This document shows positions 39,687 through 49,934 of a DNA stretch of 64,000 nt, in pieces; the first letter of the stretch is position 1; each line of letters begins with the position of its first letter. Source of the DNA: Bacteroidota bacterium (GTDB lineage: Bacteria; Bacteroidota; Bacteroidia; Bacteroidales; Prolixibacteraceae); assembly GCA_023251435.1 (NCBI GenBank), contig JAHEYU010000021.1, positions 1 to 64,000 of the forward strand, read 5' to 3'. The notes under the pieces were generated by a model that ran no database searches, had not been told where the DNA came from, and saw only the letters and a list, made by a program, of their open reading frames with translations. The position numbers were made by a program, and so were the translations under genes.

Positions 39687-40470
39687 TTTTCCGGTTGTTG
39701 CATCATTCGCTATTGTACTTTGGCTGGCTGCGACTGGCCTTTTTCTGTTTTCGGCTTCAAAACTGCTGAACAGGCTGGCCGCTGGTTTAAGTGTAACAGG
39801 AACAGTTGCTTTGCTTGTTTTTGTGATCATGTTGTGGATTTCGATCGACCGGCCACCTATGCGCACGCTGGGCGAAACCCGTTTATGGTACGCTATATTT
39901 CTTTCCGGAATTGGCCTTATCTCCTATTTTCGCTGGAAGTACAAATGGCTGGTGTGTTACAGTCTCACCTTGGCTGTGATGTTCTTGTCAGTCAATCTGA
40001 ATCATCCGGAAACGTACGATAAAACCTTGATGCCCGCATTGCAAAGCCCGTGGTTTGTGCCGCACGTAATCGTATATATTTTTGCTTATGCACTTTTGGG
40101 CGCTTCGTCGCTGGTGGCTATCCGTATTTTGTTTGTCAAACAATCAGGCAAAGCAATCAGCGGGCCGGTTTCTATGGCCGACAACCTGGTTTATCTCGGA
40201 TTTTCGTTCCTGACACTGGGATTGCTGTTTGGTGCGCTTTGGGCGAAGGAAGCCTGGGGGCACTACTGGACCTGGGATCCGAAAGAAACCTGGGCATTTA
40301 TTACCTGGATGTTTTACCTCGTTTATATTCATTACCGTTTCAGGAACCCATTGGCTCACAACAAGGCCATGATGATACTGGCGGCTTCGTTCGTTATTCT
40401 GCTTATTTGCTGGTTTGGAGTTAATTACCTTCCAAGTGCTCAAAACAGCGTGCATATTTATACCGAATAA
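39661..40470 (+). CDS. ccsA: cytochrome c biogenesis protein CcsA/ResC (start trimmed to 39661)
   Basis: WAKEAWGHYWTWDPKETWAFITW heme-handling WWD motif. Confidence 0.92.
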   Translation: MEELKMWLNFPVVASFAIVLWLAATGLFLFSASKLLNRLAAGLSVTGTVALLVFVIMLWISIDRPPMRTLGETRLWYAIFLSGIGLISYFRWKYKWLVCYSLTLAVMFLSVNLNHPETYDKTLMPALQSPWFVPHVIVYIFAYALLGASSLVAIRILFVKQSGKAISGPVSMADNLVYLGFSFLTLGLLFGALWAKEAWGHYWTWDPKETWAFITWMFYLVYIHYRFRNPLAHNKAMMILAASFVILLICWFGVNYLPSAQNSVHIYTE

Positions 40471-40476
40471 GCGGTA

Positions 40477-41712
40477 CTATTTTTTCATCTCCAGGAACCA
40501 AATGATGGTTTGCAATCCAACAGGAACAACTCCCAGAGGATGATCGTATCCAGGAATGATTTTAAGCTCTAATTTGGTATTCGACACTCCCGTAGTCATA
40601 AAATCGGCTAACATTTTCTGGCTAACATTTACCGGAATGTACTCGTCGTTGCCTGCATGGTAAAGTCTTGTTGGCGTAGAAATTTTCCAGGGCGAAACAC
40701 TGTTGGCAACAAATGCACTTTTCAGTTCTGCAAATTTGGGGTTGGTGGCATATCCGGTGCGATAGTCCGAAGTTAAAAGGGTAGCCATATTGGTAGATAA
40801 TTCTGAATTTATTGCACCTCCACTGTGTTTGCCATCGAACAAGCCTGGAATTTTTGCAGCATAAGGCGCCTGAATAAAGTCGCTTAGCGGGTTTTTTACC
40901 AAGCCGATGGAAGTATAGGAATTGAGCAGGTAGGTCAAAAAATAAGGCATTGGATATTCGGTTTTTGCAATAACCTGTTCATTCATAAATTCGAGCGAGT
41001 ATGGACCGGCTGCGCATGAACTTGCAATCAGGTCGAATTCTGAAGCATAATTTTTTTCGATTGCTTCCTGTAACTTCAAAGTTGCCCAGCCTCCCTGCGA
41101 GTAGCCAAAAATAAATAGCTCTTTGGTTGGTTTTGCCACAATTTTTTCGTCTTTTCCCAATTCATTTACAGCCCTAAGCATATCCAGAATACTTTGTGTG
41201 GTCGATTCAGCATGAAGGTAAGGATGAGCAAGTTGTGAAGATGCTCCAAAGCCAATGTAATCGGGAATAACCACAATAAAGCCGGTTGAGGCAACACTTT
41301 CAAGAATTGAAAACAAGTCGTTTTTTGGATTTTCACTGGGAGCTTTGTTGTGCTCGGTGTTGGTTCCGTTCTGAAAACACAGAATGGGGTAATTCCCGGG
41401 CACCTTTGGCAAACAAACCAATCCGGAGGCCTGAATATTCGTGTTTTTGAATTTGGTTTTGTAAACTATCTTATGAACTTCGATTTCGTCGGTAGCTTCA
41501 GAACCAATGACCGAGCTCCCGGCGTAAATCAGCTCAACATACGATAACCTTATTTGCGATTCCTGGGCGGGGATGGCAAATTTGAACTCGTTCTTAATTA
41601 GATACTCGTTCTGAATTTCTTCAGGTTCATCATTTTCATTGCACGAATTCAGCAATAAACCTGAGAAAATGAACATCAGCAAATAAACGCGGTAAATTCT
41701 GAAGTTTTTCAT
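40477..41712 (-). CDS. secreted alpha/beta hydrolase (lipase-like) lipoprotein
   Basis: lipobox LLLNSCNE; IPDYIGFG, FGYSQGGWATL nucleophile elbow. Confidence 0.82.
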   Translation of the reverse strand: MKNFRIYRVYLLMFIFSGLLLNSCNENDEPEEIQNEYLIKNEFKFAIPAQESQIRLSYVELIYAGSSVIGSEATDEIEVHKIVYKTKFKNTNIQASGLVCLPKVPGNYPILCFQNGTNTEHNKAPSENPKNDLFSILESVASTGFIVVIPDYIGFGASSQLAHPYLHAESTTQSILDMLRAVNELGKDEKIVAKPTKELFIFGYSQGGWATLKLQEAIEKNYASEFDLIASSCAAGPYSLEFMNEQVIAKTEYPMPYFLTYLLNSYTSIGLVKNPLSDFIQAPYAAKIPGLFDGKHSGGAINSELSTNMATLLTSDYRTGYATNPKFAELKSAFVANSVSPWKISTPTRLYHAGNDEYIPVNVSQKMLADFMTTGVSNTKLELKIIPGYDHPLGVVPVGLQTIIWFLEMKK

Positions 41713-41756
41713 GTGTTTTAAATTTGTTTATATGGATATCCTTAATATTACCCAAT

Positions 41757-41833
41757 GTCATAAAAGTCATTCAATTGTCATTTGGTAGTCATTAAGTTGC
41801 CAGGAAATGACAACCGAATGACAATAAATGACT
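41757..41833. repeat. intergenic hairpin element copy A with 11-bp phased GTCAT
   Basis: ATTGTCATTTGGTAGTCATT/AATGACAACCGAATGACAAT arms (18/20 complementary). Confidence 0.6.
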
Positions 41834-41884
41834 CATGCAAAATGCCAAATAGGTATGCAAACGGACAATCATATTGTTTATACT

Positions 41885-42268
41885 TTAAATCTTAAGTTCA
41901 TATCCCAGTTCAGCCGCTGAGTTCCTAAGAAATTCACGGGTAAAATAATCCGGGTCTACCACTTCGTCGTTCCAAATCAGGATGTCGAGATCTATGTTTC
42001 GCGGTCCGTATTTTTTCTGTGACCGGTCTCTTCCCATTTGATCTTCAAGGTTTTTGAGATATAGTGATAATTCTTCCATCTCCATTTCTGTTTGTATTCT
42101 GACTGCTCCGTTTGTATAATCGGGTTGTTCGGTTATACCAATCGGTTTGGTTTGTACCATTTCCGAAACCTTAACAATCCCGACATCAGCAGCCAAAAAC
42201 CTCAGCATTTCCTGAATGTGGTATTTGGCTTCGATATTCGACCCGATGCCAATAATACAATCGTTCAT
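41885..42268 (-). CDS. folK: 2-amino-4-hydroxy-6-hydroxymethyldihydropteridine diphosphokinase
   Basis: IGIGSNIEAK, PDYTNGAVRI, DRSQKKYGPRNIDLDIL. Confidence 0.93.
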   Translation of the reverse strand: MNDCIIGIGSNIEAKYHIQEMLRFLAADVGIVKVSEMVQTKPIGITEQPDYTNGAVRIQTEMEMEELSLYLKNLEDQMGRDRSQKKYGPRNIDLDILIWNDEVVDPDYFTREFLRNSAAELGYELKI

Positions 42269-42618
42269 CTCCTTGCCTCCATTTCGAACGAAACCGATTC
42301 GGCGAACCGCAGTGCGTGTGGCTTGTCAACTTCTACCCGGGCATGGCTTACACGTTGGTCTGCCATTATCAGGTCGAGAATATTTTTTGTAAGCACTTCC
42401 AACAGCTTGAAACGGTTGTCCTGAACCAGTTCAATAACTTGTTTTGTAATTGTTTTATAGTTGTAAATGCCAACAGGTTCGTCCACAAGCAAGGCTTCCT
42501 CCGGAATATCCGCTTCAATCTCAATGTTAATAACTACATCTTGTTTATTCGCAACTTCTTCGGGATTAAAACCGATATAAGTTCGCAGCAATAAATTCTT
42601 TACGCGGATGAGTGCCAT
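42265..42618 (-). CDS. folB: dihydroneopterin aldolase
   Basis: VKNLLLRTYIGFNPEE, YKTITKQVIELVQDNRFKLLEVL, VEVDKPHALRFAESVS. Confidence 0.92.
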   Translation of the reverse strand: MALIRVKNLLLRTYIGFNPEEVANKQDVVINIEIEADIPEEALLVDEPVGIYNYKTITKQVIELVQDNRFKLLEVLTKNILDLIMADQRVSHARVEVDKPHALRFAESVSFEMEARR

Positions 42619-42628
42619 TTAAATTGTT

Positions 42629-43357
42629 TTAATCTGTTAATCCAAGATTTTCACCTCCATCACAAAATAAAAGCTGACCGGTTAAATAGTCGTTGTTTAC
42701 GATGTAATCCAGACTTTTCAGTATCGGATCGAGACCACCAGGACGCTTCATCGCAATGTTTCCGGCCAGTTTCCACAGGTAATCCTCGTCCTTCTCTTCA
42801 GGAGGAAGTGTTAAGCCCGGAGCAATTGCATTGACACGAATATTTGGTCCAAATTCGAGCGCCGCCATTTTTGTCATCTCCCACAAAGCCTTTTTCGATA
42901 GCGAGTAAGCTGCAAAATTCGACTTATTATTGGTGATGCGGGTATCTGCAAAGTTGATAATCAATCCATTTTTTGCCAGCCTTACATATTCGCGCGTGAG
43001 AATAAACGGAGCTCTAAAGTTAACATTCATCTGCCGATCGAGAAACTCGGTATCAGTACCGGCGAAATCAGCACGGTCAAAAACAGATGCGTTGTTGATG
43101 AGCAAATCGACGTTCTTCATGGCATCGACAACCCTCGAAACAAGCGTTTCAACTTCAGGAGCATTGTTTAAATTGCCACCGAAAAGCGCAAATTGCTGGC
43201 CGGGGAACGATGATTTTAACTGCTCCATGAGCAATTTTGCGTCGGATTCAGATGTATTGTAATGTATGGCGATATTCCAGCCTTTTGCTGCAAGATGAAT
43301 TGCCATGGCTTTTCCAACGCGTTTGGCTGCCCCGGTTATCAGTGCTGTTTTTGTCAT
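42629..43357 (-). CDS. SDR-family pteridine/dihydromonapterin reductase (FolM-like)
   Basis: TALITGAAKRVGKAMA, NNASVF, YSLSKKAL; co-oriented with folB-folK. Confidence 0.8.
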   Translation of the reverse strand: MTKTALITGAAKRVGKAMAIHLAAKGWNIAIHYNTSESDAKLLMEQLKSSFPGQQFALFGGNLNNAPEVETLVSRVVDAMKNVDLLINNASVFDRADFAGTDTEFLDRQMNVNFRAPFILTREYVRLAKNGLIINFADTRITNNKSNFAAYSLSKKALWEMTKMAALEFGPNIRVNAIAPGLTLPPEEKDEDYLWKLAGNIAMKRPGGLDPILKSLDYIVNNDYLTGQLLFCDGGENLGLTD

Positions 43358-43421
43358 TTCTTTATAAACATTCAATCATTCCTGAAGTTTAAAAACTGTT
43401 ACTTTTAGTTTGTCGCCGGTA

Positions 43422-44531
43422 TTACGGATTATTTGTTCTTTTTGCAAGGTTGCGAATGAAGTCGCCTCGTGATGATGTTCCGCTTTCGGTATTTTGTGCA
43501 ATTATTTTCTCAATCGTTGTACTTTTTTTTACAGCAAATTTTTCTCCTGAAAGTATAAGTTCAATTTGTTGCAGCTCCAAATTCGTGAATTTCAAATTTT
43601 TCAAAGCATCCACATTGTCTTCTAGTTGTTTCACTGAGCTGGCTCCAATCAGTACGGAGGTTACTCTGCTATCTTTCAGCAGCCATACCAGCGCCATTTG
43701 GGCAAGTGTTTGTCCTCTTTTTAAGGCAATTTCATTTAGTTTCTTTACTTTTTCAATAGCGGGTTCAACCTGCTCGGGTTTAAGAAATCCCCATGATTTG
43801 GAGGCCCTTGATCCCTCTGGAATTCCATTCAGGTATTTGTCGGTGAGTAATCCCTGCGCCAGTGGTGAAAATGGGATACAGCCAATTCCCTCACGTTCTG
43901 CTACATCCAGCAGTCCATCTTCAACCCAGCGTTCAAACATCGAATATTTGGGTTGATGAATCAAGCAGGGCGTTCCCAGTTCTTTCAGTATTTTCGATGC
44001 TTTTTGAGCCATTTTTGCCGGGTAATTAGAAATTCCGGCGTATAATGCTTTTCCCTGGCGTACAGCATGGTCGAGTGCCATCATGGTTTCTTCAAGCGGT
44101 GTGTCGGGATCGGGACGATGCGAATAGAAAATATCTACATATTCGAGGTTCATCCTTTTCAGGCTTTGATCGAGACTTGAAAGCATATATTTGCGACTGC
44201 CCCATTCGCCATAAGGACCAGGCCACATAAGGTAACCAGCCTTGGTCGAAATAATTAACTCGTCGCGGTAGGGAGCCAGATCGAGTTGCATAATTTTACC
44301 GAAATTTTCTTCGGCACTGCCGGGAGGCGGCCCATAATTGTTGGCAAGGTCGAAATGAGTTATTCCAAGATCGAAGGCACGGCGGCACATAGCACGTCCG
44401 TTTTCAAAATCATCAACTCCGCCGAAATTGTGCCAGAGTCCCAGCGAAATAGCCGGAAGTTTCAGTCCCCATTTCCCGCATTTATTGTATGGCATCTGGC
44501 CATATCTTTCAGAATCAGCCTGGTATTGCAT
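43422..44531 (-). CDS. aldo/keto reductase (YghZ/Gpr-like)
   Basis: LKLPAISLGLWHNFG, FDLANNYGPPPGSAE, DIFYSHRPDPDTPLEETM. Confidence 0.92.
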   Translation of the reverse strand: MQYQADSERYGQMPYNKCGKWGLKLPAISLGLWHNFGGVDDFENGRAMCRRAFDLGITHFDLANNYGPPPGSAEENFGKIMQLDLAPYRDELIISTKAGYLMWPGPYGEWGSRKYMLSSLDQSLKRMNLEYVDIFYSHRPDPDTPLEETMMALDHAVRQGKALYAGISNYPAKMAQKASKILKELGTPCLIHQPKYSMFERWVEDGLLDVAEREGIGCIPFSPLAQGLLTDKYLNGIPEGSRASKSWGFLKPEQVEPAIEKVKKLNEIALKRGQTLAQMALVWLLKDSRVTSVLIGASSVKQLEDNVDALKNLKFTNLELQQIELILSGEKFAVKKSTTIEKIIAQNTESGTSSRGDFIRNLAKRTNNP

Positions 44532-44700
44532 TTGGTTTGATATTAGTTTTTTAATTTTAGATCGTTAAAAAAGCCAATTTAAGAAATAATGTCTGTTCGA
44601 ACGTAATTAAACCGAACTTTTTTAAACCGAAGCGGTTCATTTCATTAATATTGATTGCAGTTTCAAGCTATTTTTGTTTCCGGAGAAAGAATTAACTTTT

Positions 44701-44806
44701 ATGCATATCCGTAAATTTACCTGATGTCATTCAGTTGTCATTTGGTGGTAATTAGGTTGCTTTGAAATCACGACAGTATGACAATATAATGACCACAACT
44801 GACTGC
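44701..44806. repeat. intergenic element copy B (paralog of 41757..41833)
   Basis: GATGTCATTCAGTTGTCATTTGGTGGTAATTAGGTTG ... aligns with copy A. Confidence 0.6.
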
Positions 44807-44853
44807 TATAAAATGCAAAATGGGTAATTAAATGGTCAAAAAAATTTAACTCT

Positions 44854-45729
44854 ATGAGCGAAGAAAAAAATGAAAAACATGTTGGCCCGATTTATATTGT
44901 TTCAGGAGGGAAAGGCCTTGCAGGAAACAATATGGTTCATTCGCTGCTGATCCAATATCCGAACAACAATGTTCCGGTAAATATTGTGCCCAATATTCAC
45001 GAAGAAATTCAGCTCGTTAAGTTGGTCGAAAAAGCGAAACACGAAGACGGACTTATAGCCCACACTCTGGTGAACCGCGAATTACGTGATTCTCTGAAGA
45101 AACTTTGTGCCGAGAAAGGGGTTAAAAATATTGATTACATGGGCGAGCTGGCCGATTATCTGGATGAAAAACTGGACATTCCATCGGTGCAGTCGCCCGG
45201 ACTTTACCGAGAGCTGAACCAGCAATATTTTGATCGTATTGAAGCCATTGAATTTACACTGAATCACGACGATGGCCTGCAGCCGCAGAAATTGCACAAA
45301 GCAGAAATTATACTTACCGGGGTTTCGCGCTCGGGAAAAACTCCGCTCAGTGTTTACCTTGCCATGTACGGATGGAAAGTGGCCAATATTCCTTTGGTAA
45401 ACGGCATCGATCCGCCAAAAGAATTGTTCGAGGTTGATCCCCGACGTGTGTTTGGGCTGAGTATAAGTTCCGGGCAGCTTATATCGCACCGAATTAAAAG
45501 ACTGCGAAGTTTAAACAATACCGACAATACCAACTATGTTGACGAACGTTTGGTAGCGCTTGAAATCAGGAGTGCAAATTTTATTTTCGAAAGGGGCGGT
45601 TTTACAGTTATCAATGTATCGAACAAACCGGTTGAAACCACCGCCAACGAAATATTGAACATGATGGCCACCCGGTTTGAATATCGTGGTCGGAGACTTG
45701 ATTCGCCTTACCAGCAAAAATCAGAATGA
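44854..45729 (+). CDS. PPDK/PEP synthase regulatory kinase-pyrophosphorylase (DUF299)
   Basis: IYIVSGGKGLAGNNMV, ILTGVSRSGKTPLSVYLA, DPRRVFGLSIS. Confidence 0.9.
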   Translation: MSEEKNEKHVGPIYIVSGGKGLAGNNMVHSLLIQYPNNNVPVNIVPNIHEEIQLVKLVEKAKHEDGLIAHTLVNRELRDSLKKLCAEKGVKNIDYMGELADYLDEKLDIPSVQSPGLYRELNQQYFDRIEAIEFTLNHDDGLQPQKLHKAEIILTGVSRSGKTPLSVYLAMYGWKVANIPLVNGIDPPKELFEVDPRRVFGLSISSGQLISHRIKRLRSLNNTDNTNYVDERLVALEIRSANFIFERGGFTVINVSNKPVETTANEILNMMATRFEYRGRRLDSPYQQKSE

Positions 45730-45741
45730 ACCCTTTCGTGA

Positions 45742-47580
45742 TTACTCAACGGTAACCGATTTCGCAAGGTTTCTGGGCTGATCGACATCGCATCCGCGCA
45801 TTACAGCAATGTAATACGAGAACAGCTGCAAAGGAATAATAGCAAGCAATGGCGAAACTGCCGGGTGCGATTTCGGAATTTCGAACACGTCGTTAACCAT
45901 GTTTTTCAGGGTATCGTCGCCTTCGGTAACTACCGCAATAATATTTCCTTTACGGGCTTTAACTTCCTGAATGTTGCTTACAATTTTCTCGTAATAGTGG
46001 TCTTTGGCGGCCACAACAATCACCGGCAAATTATCATCGACAAGTGCAATCGGGCCATGTTTCATTTCACCGGCAGCGTATCCTTCGGCATGGATGTAAG
46101 AAATCTCCTTTAGTTTCAATGCTCCTTCGAGTGCAACCGGGAAAAGATAACCTCTGCCAAGATAAAGTGCATTGATAGAATCTTTGTATTTGGCTGCAAT
46201 TTCTTTGATATGTGGATGCTTTACTAAAATTGATTTTAACTTTTCCGGAATTTCAGCCAGTTCTGAAATTAGTTGCAGGTATAATTCAGGAGAAATTGTT
46301 TGCTTTTCTTTTGCAAGTTTAAGGGCAAGTAATGTAATTACAGTTACCTGTGCGGTAAATGCTTTGGTCGATGCAACTCCGATTTCAACGCCTGCGTGGG
46401 TATAAACGCCAGCATCGGTTTCGCGGGCAATGCTCGATCCAACCACATTGCAAATTCCAAGAATGGTTGCGCCATTTTCTTTGGCCATGCGCAATGCGGC
46501 CAGTGTGTCGGCAGTTTCACCACTTTGGCTGATGGCAATCACCACGTCGTCGCTGTTTAAAATAGGGTTGCGGTAGCGGAACTCCGATGCATATTCAACT
46601 TCAACCGGAATGCGAGCATACTCTTCGATCAGGTATTCGCCCACCAAAGCGGCATGCCATGAAGTACCACATCCTATTATGATTATTCGTCTGGCCTTCA
46701 GTAGTTTTGGGAAAACATCCAGTAGTCCGCCCAGTACAATTTCTGAATGGTCGGGCGAGATGCGGCCCCTGAAAGTATCTTCGATGGTTTTTGGTTGCTC
46801 GAAAATTTCTTTCAGCATAAAATGCTCGAAATCTCCTTTTTCGAGATCGCCGATACTCATATCAACCTTCGTGATTTTAAAAGCTACCGGATTATTTTCA
46901 AGTGTTTTAAGAGTCAGGCTGTCTTTGTTTATGATGGCAACATCGTGGTCGTTCAGATAAATAACACTGTCTGTGTAATTTACAATAGGAGTTGCATCGG
47001 ATGCAATGAAATATTCGCCACGGCCAATCCCGATTACCAGCGGACTTCCTTTACGGGCAGCTATGAGCTGGTTTTTTTCGTTTTTGCAGATTACCACAAT
47101 TCCATAAGCTCCCACCACTTTCGAGAGTGCCAGTCTGACAGCAATTTCGGCATTCACTTCTTCGGCATTCAGGTAGAAGTATTCGATCAGGTTAACCAAT
47201 ACTTCAGTATCGGTGTCCGACTGAAAAGAGTAGCCTTTTTTCTGAAGGTCAGATTTCAATTCGGCATAGTTTTCTATGATTCCATTGTGAACCAGCACAA
47301 AATCGCCGTTCATTGAGGTATGTGGATGGGCATTTCGGTCGTTTGGTTCGCCGTGGGTAGCCCAACGGGTATGCCCGATTCCGATATTTCCGCTGATATC
47401 TTCGGCTGAAACGAATTTTTCTAGGTCGGCAACCCGCCCCTTACATTTAAAAACTTTCAGTGAACTGTTATAGATAGCCAATCCGGCAGAATCATAACCA
47501 CGATATTCGAGCCTTTGAAGGCCTTGAATCAAAATGGGATAAACATTTTTATCGCCAATGTAACCAACTATTCCACACAT
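45742..47580 (-). CDS. glmS: glutamine--fructose-6-phosphate aminotransferase
   Basis: CGIVGYIG, GHTRWATHGEP, GCGTSWHA, SQSGETADTLAALR, EGYAAGEMKHGPIAL. Confidence 0.97.
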   Translation of the reverse strand: MCGIVGYIGDKNVYPILIQGLQRLEYRGYDSAGLAIYNSSLKVFKCKGRVADLEKFVSAEDISGNIGIGHTRWATHGEPNDRNAHPHTSMNGDFVLVHNGIIENYAELKSDLQKKGYSFQSDTDTEVLVNLIEYFYLNAEEVNAEIAVRLALSKVVGAYGIVVICKNEKNQLIAARKGSPLVIGIGRGEYFIASDATPIVNYTDSVIYLNDHDVAIINKDSLTLKTLENNPVAFKITKVDMSIGDLEKGDFEHFMLKEIFEQPKTIEDTFRGRISPDHSEIVLGGLLDVFPKLLKARRIIIIGCGTSWHAALVGEYLIEEYARIPVEVEYASEFRYRNPILNSDDVVIAISQSGETADTLAALRMAKENGATILGICNVVGSSIARETDAGVYTHAGVEIGVASTKAFTAQVTVITLLALKLAKEKQTISPELYLQLISELAEIPEKLKSILVKHPHIKEIAAKYKDSINALYLGRGYLFPVALEGALKLKEISYIHAEGYAAGEMKHGPIALVDDNLPVIVVAAKDHYYEKIVSNIQEVKARKGNIIAVVTEGDDTLKNMVNDVFEIPKSHPAVSPLLAIIPLQLFSYYIAVMRGCDVDQPRNLAKSVTVE

Positions 47581-47614
47581 ACGATTAATTTTTGGGGTTA
47601 TCGAAAATGGGGGA

Positions 47615-48952
47615 CTAATTTATTTTTGAATAAGTTATCTCAAGCCGAATACCTGTTTTGCTGGTGGCTCCTTTTAAAACTACTCTTCTGAAACTTGCAG
47701 CTCTAAAGGCTGTTTCGAGGTAAAATCCGTAGTTTTCTTTTCCTGCTTTTTTGTCAATCACTTCCTGTAAGTGCTTGGCTATATTAAACCTGTAGGTTTT
47801 ATCTTTGCTGTTATAAGCACCGCCATAATATGCTTGCGAGAAAAGGAAATCCGAAGGAAAATATTTGGTCGGATTGCCATCTTTGTCAACTCCAATGGCC
47901 GAAAAAACCAATTGTTCGGGGGGTAACAATTTTTTGAGGTCTGTAATTGTCGAATCAACCTGGAAAACAAGTTCTGCCTTGTTGATAGCAAAATTGGTTG
48001 AATCGCTCCAGTTTCCCAAATCAGGAATTAACACTTTGGTTCTTAGTCCACCGGTAGTCTGGAGATAGATCAAACTATCCTGAACAGTTTGTTTGTCGAG
48101 ATTGGCAGCGAATTTGGTTGTTGAATAATCGTGCTTAAACTGACTAACATTGGCTGCATTTTTAGTAACATAAAAGGTCTGCTTATATTTTGTGGTATCG
48201 TTTTGTTTGCGGAAATACAATATCATACCCGAACCGGTTGTCTTCATGATAGTTCCACCACTTGCAAGGTCGCCGGCTTCGATGTACAAACCCTTAAAGT
48301 GCTTGATAAATTTTTCATTGTCCGACAGAATCACCGAATCGGTTGCCATCAGTTTTCGGGCCAGTGAATGGTTTAGGTGTAAGGCAATTTCTTGTGTTAC
48401 AGTGTCTTTTATTGTCGATGTTGATGATCGTAATGTATCTTTAAATTTTGGGATGTAATTGAAATCGGCCAATACTTCACTTTTTGCAAGCCCCTTCAGG
48501 TCGATGTCCTGATAATATTTATTGTCGTAAATCAGGTCGGATGCAAGTTCGTAAACTTTCAGTTTCTGGGCGGTTAATGTATCCCCATAGATTTCCTTGT
48601 ACGCTATGTAATAAATAATTGAGTCGATAAAATCGTTTGCCTTGAATTTAGGAAATGTATTTAGCCTTAGCTGGCAGGCATAATTGGCAGTCGATTTACC
48701 AAAAATCGGATCGTTCAGGCTACCAAGCAAATTGAAGGGAGGTTCATCTGTTCGCTGTTTTTCGTCACTCATGGTGTAAGCTTTTATCATTCCTTTTTCG
48801 CTCACCCATTTTCTTACGGTAACCAGGTCGCTTTTATCCAGCAAATCTTTTCCAAGATCATTGATATCGTCTGTACAACTTCCAAGTGCTATTACGATAC
48901 ATGCAAATCCGACTACGAATTTGAACATTACTGCCAGTTCTTTTTTCACCAA
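47615..48952 (-). CDS. DUF4270 family lipoprotein
   Basis: lipobox, SLNDPIFGKSTA, position between glgA-like and glmS. Confidence 0.82.
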   Translation of the reverse strand: MVKKELAVMFKFVVGFACIVIALGSCTDDINDLGKDLLDKSDLVTVRKWVSEKGMIKAYTMSDEKQRTDEPPFNLLGSLNDPIFGKSTANYACQLRLNTFPKFKANDFIDSIIYYIAYKEIYGDTLTAQKLKVYELASDLIYDNKYYQDIDLKGLAKSEVLADFNYIPKFKDTLRSSTSTIKDTVTQEIALHLNHSLARKLMATDSVILSDNEKFIKHFKGLYIEAGDLASGGTIMKTTGSGMILYFRKQNDTTKYKQTFYVTKNAANVSQFKHDYSTTKFAANLDKQTVQDSLIYLQTTGGLRTKVLIPDLGNWSDSTNFAINKAELVFQVDSTITDLKKLLPPEQLVFSAIGVDKDGNPTKYFPSDFLFSQAYYGGAYNSKDKTYRFNIAKHLQEVIDKKAGKENYGFYLETAFRAASFRRVVLKGATSKTGIRLEITYSKIN

Positions 48953-48983
48953 TTATATTTTTTAAAATTGTTAAACCTATTTC

Positions 48984-49787
48984 TTACAACATTTTGTCAT
49001 ACAGATCATTGTAAGCATCAATATAGGTACTTTCAGGTTGGTAGTCTAGAAATAATCTTTCCGAAGATTTAATATATTCTAAGATTTCGCTGTTAATTTT
49101 ACTTGTCCCCTGAATAACTGCATCCGAATAATTAATTGCCAGTTTGCTTAAATTCACATAACTCGGTTCATCAACAAGTTCTGTGTCCTCGTTCGAAATG
49201 TTATTCATTTTCAATTTGTTCCTGAAGTTTACATCGAGCGACTTCTTAAAGTCGTCGTGATAAACAGAATAAATCACTTTTGCATTTACAAATAAGGGAT
49301 CGTCGTTGTAAGCCTTTTTAACGTAAAGGGGAATCAGCGAAGTTAACCATCCGCTGCAATGAATCAGATCGGGGGCCCAGCGCAGCTTAATTACCGTCTC
49401 GAGTACTCCGCGTGCAAAGAAGATTGCTCTTTCATCGTTATCGGCGAATTCATTTCCTTTGGTATCTTTCAAAACATGCTTTCGCTGAAAGTAATCTTCG
49501 TTATCGATAAAATAAACCTGCATTCGTGCTGATTGAATAGAGGCAACTTTTATAATCAACGGGTGGTCGGTGTCATCAATGATCAGGTTCATACCCGACA
49601 AGCGGATAACCTCATGTAATTGATTACGACGTTCATTCACACTACCATATCTAGGCATAAAAGTCCGGATTTCCTTTCCTCTCTCCTGAATTCCCTGTGG
49701 CAGGAACCTGGATTTTCTCGACATTTCGGTCTCGGGAAGATAGGGGGTAATTTCTGAAGAAATAAATAAGACTTTTTTCTTTTCCAT
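48984..49787 (-). CDS. glycogen/starch synthase catalytic-domain-like protein
   Basis: KKVLFISSEITPYLPETEMSRKSRFLPQGIQERGKEIRTFMPRYGSVNERRNQ, N-terminal GT5 domain only. Confidence 0.8.
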   Translation of the reverse strand: MEKKKVLFISSEITPYLPETEMSRKSRFLPQGIQERGKEIRTFMPRYGSVNERRNQLHEVIRLSGMNLIIDDTDHPLIIKVASIQSARMQVYFIDNEDYFQRKHVLKDTKGNEFADNDERAIFFARGVLETVIKLRWAPDLIHCSGWLTSLIPLYVKKAYNDDPLFVNAKVIYSVYHDDFKKSLDVNFRNKLKMNNISNEDTELVDEPSYVNLSKLAINYSDAVIQGTSKINSEILEYIKSSERLFLDYQPESTYIDAYNDLYDKML

Positions 49788-49934
49788 TTAATTCGCCTGA
49801 GTTTAATTGTGCAAAATTAGTAAAATATCGGCAATATTCAATTCCAGCAGGTTACAGAGGTCTTAAAAAACCTTAACAAGTTACAAATGGTATTGATTTA
49901 TTTATTTACTTTGCACCCTCATTTTTTATTCAAA

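Noticed and set aside
45742-47900. glmS ribozyme upstream of glmS
   Set aside because: Region upstream of glmS on the minus strand is the end of DUF4270; no ribozyme core seen.
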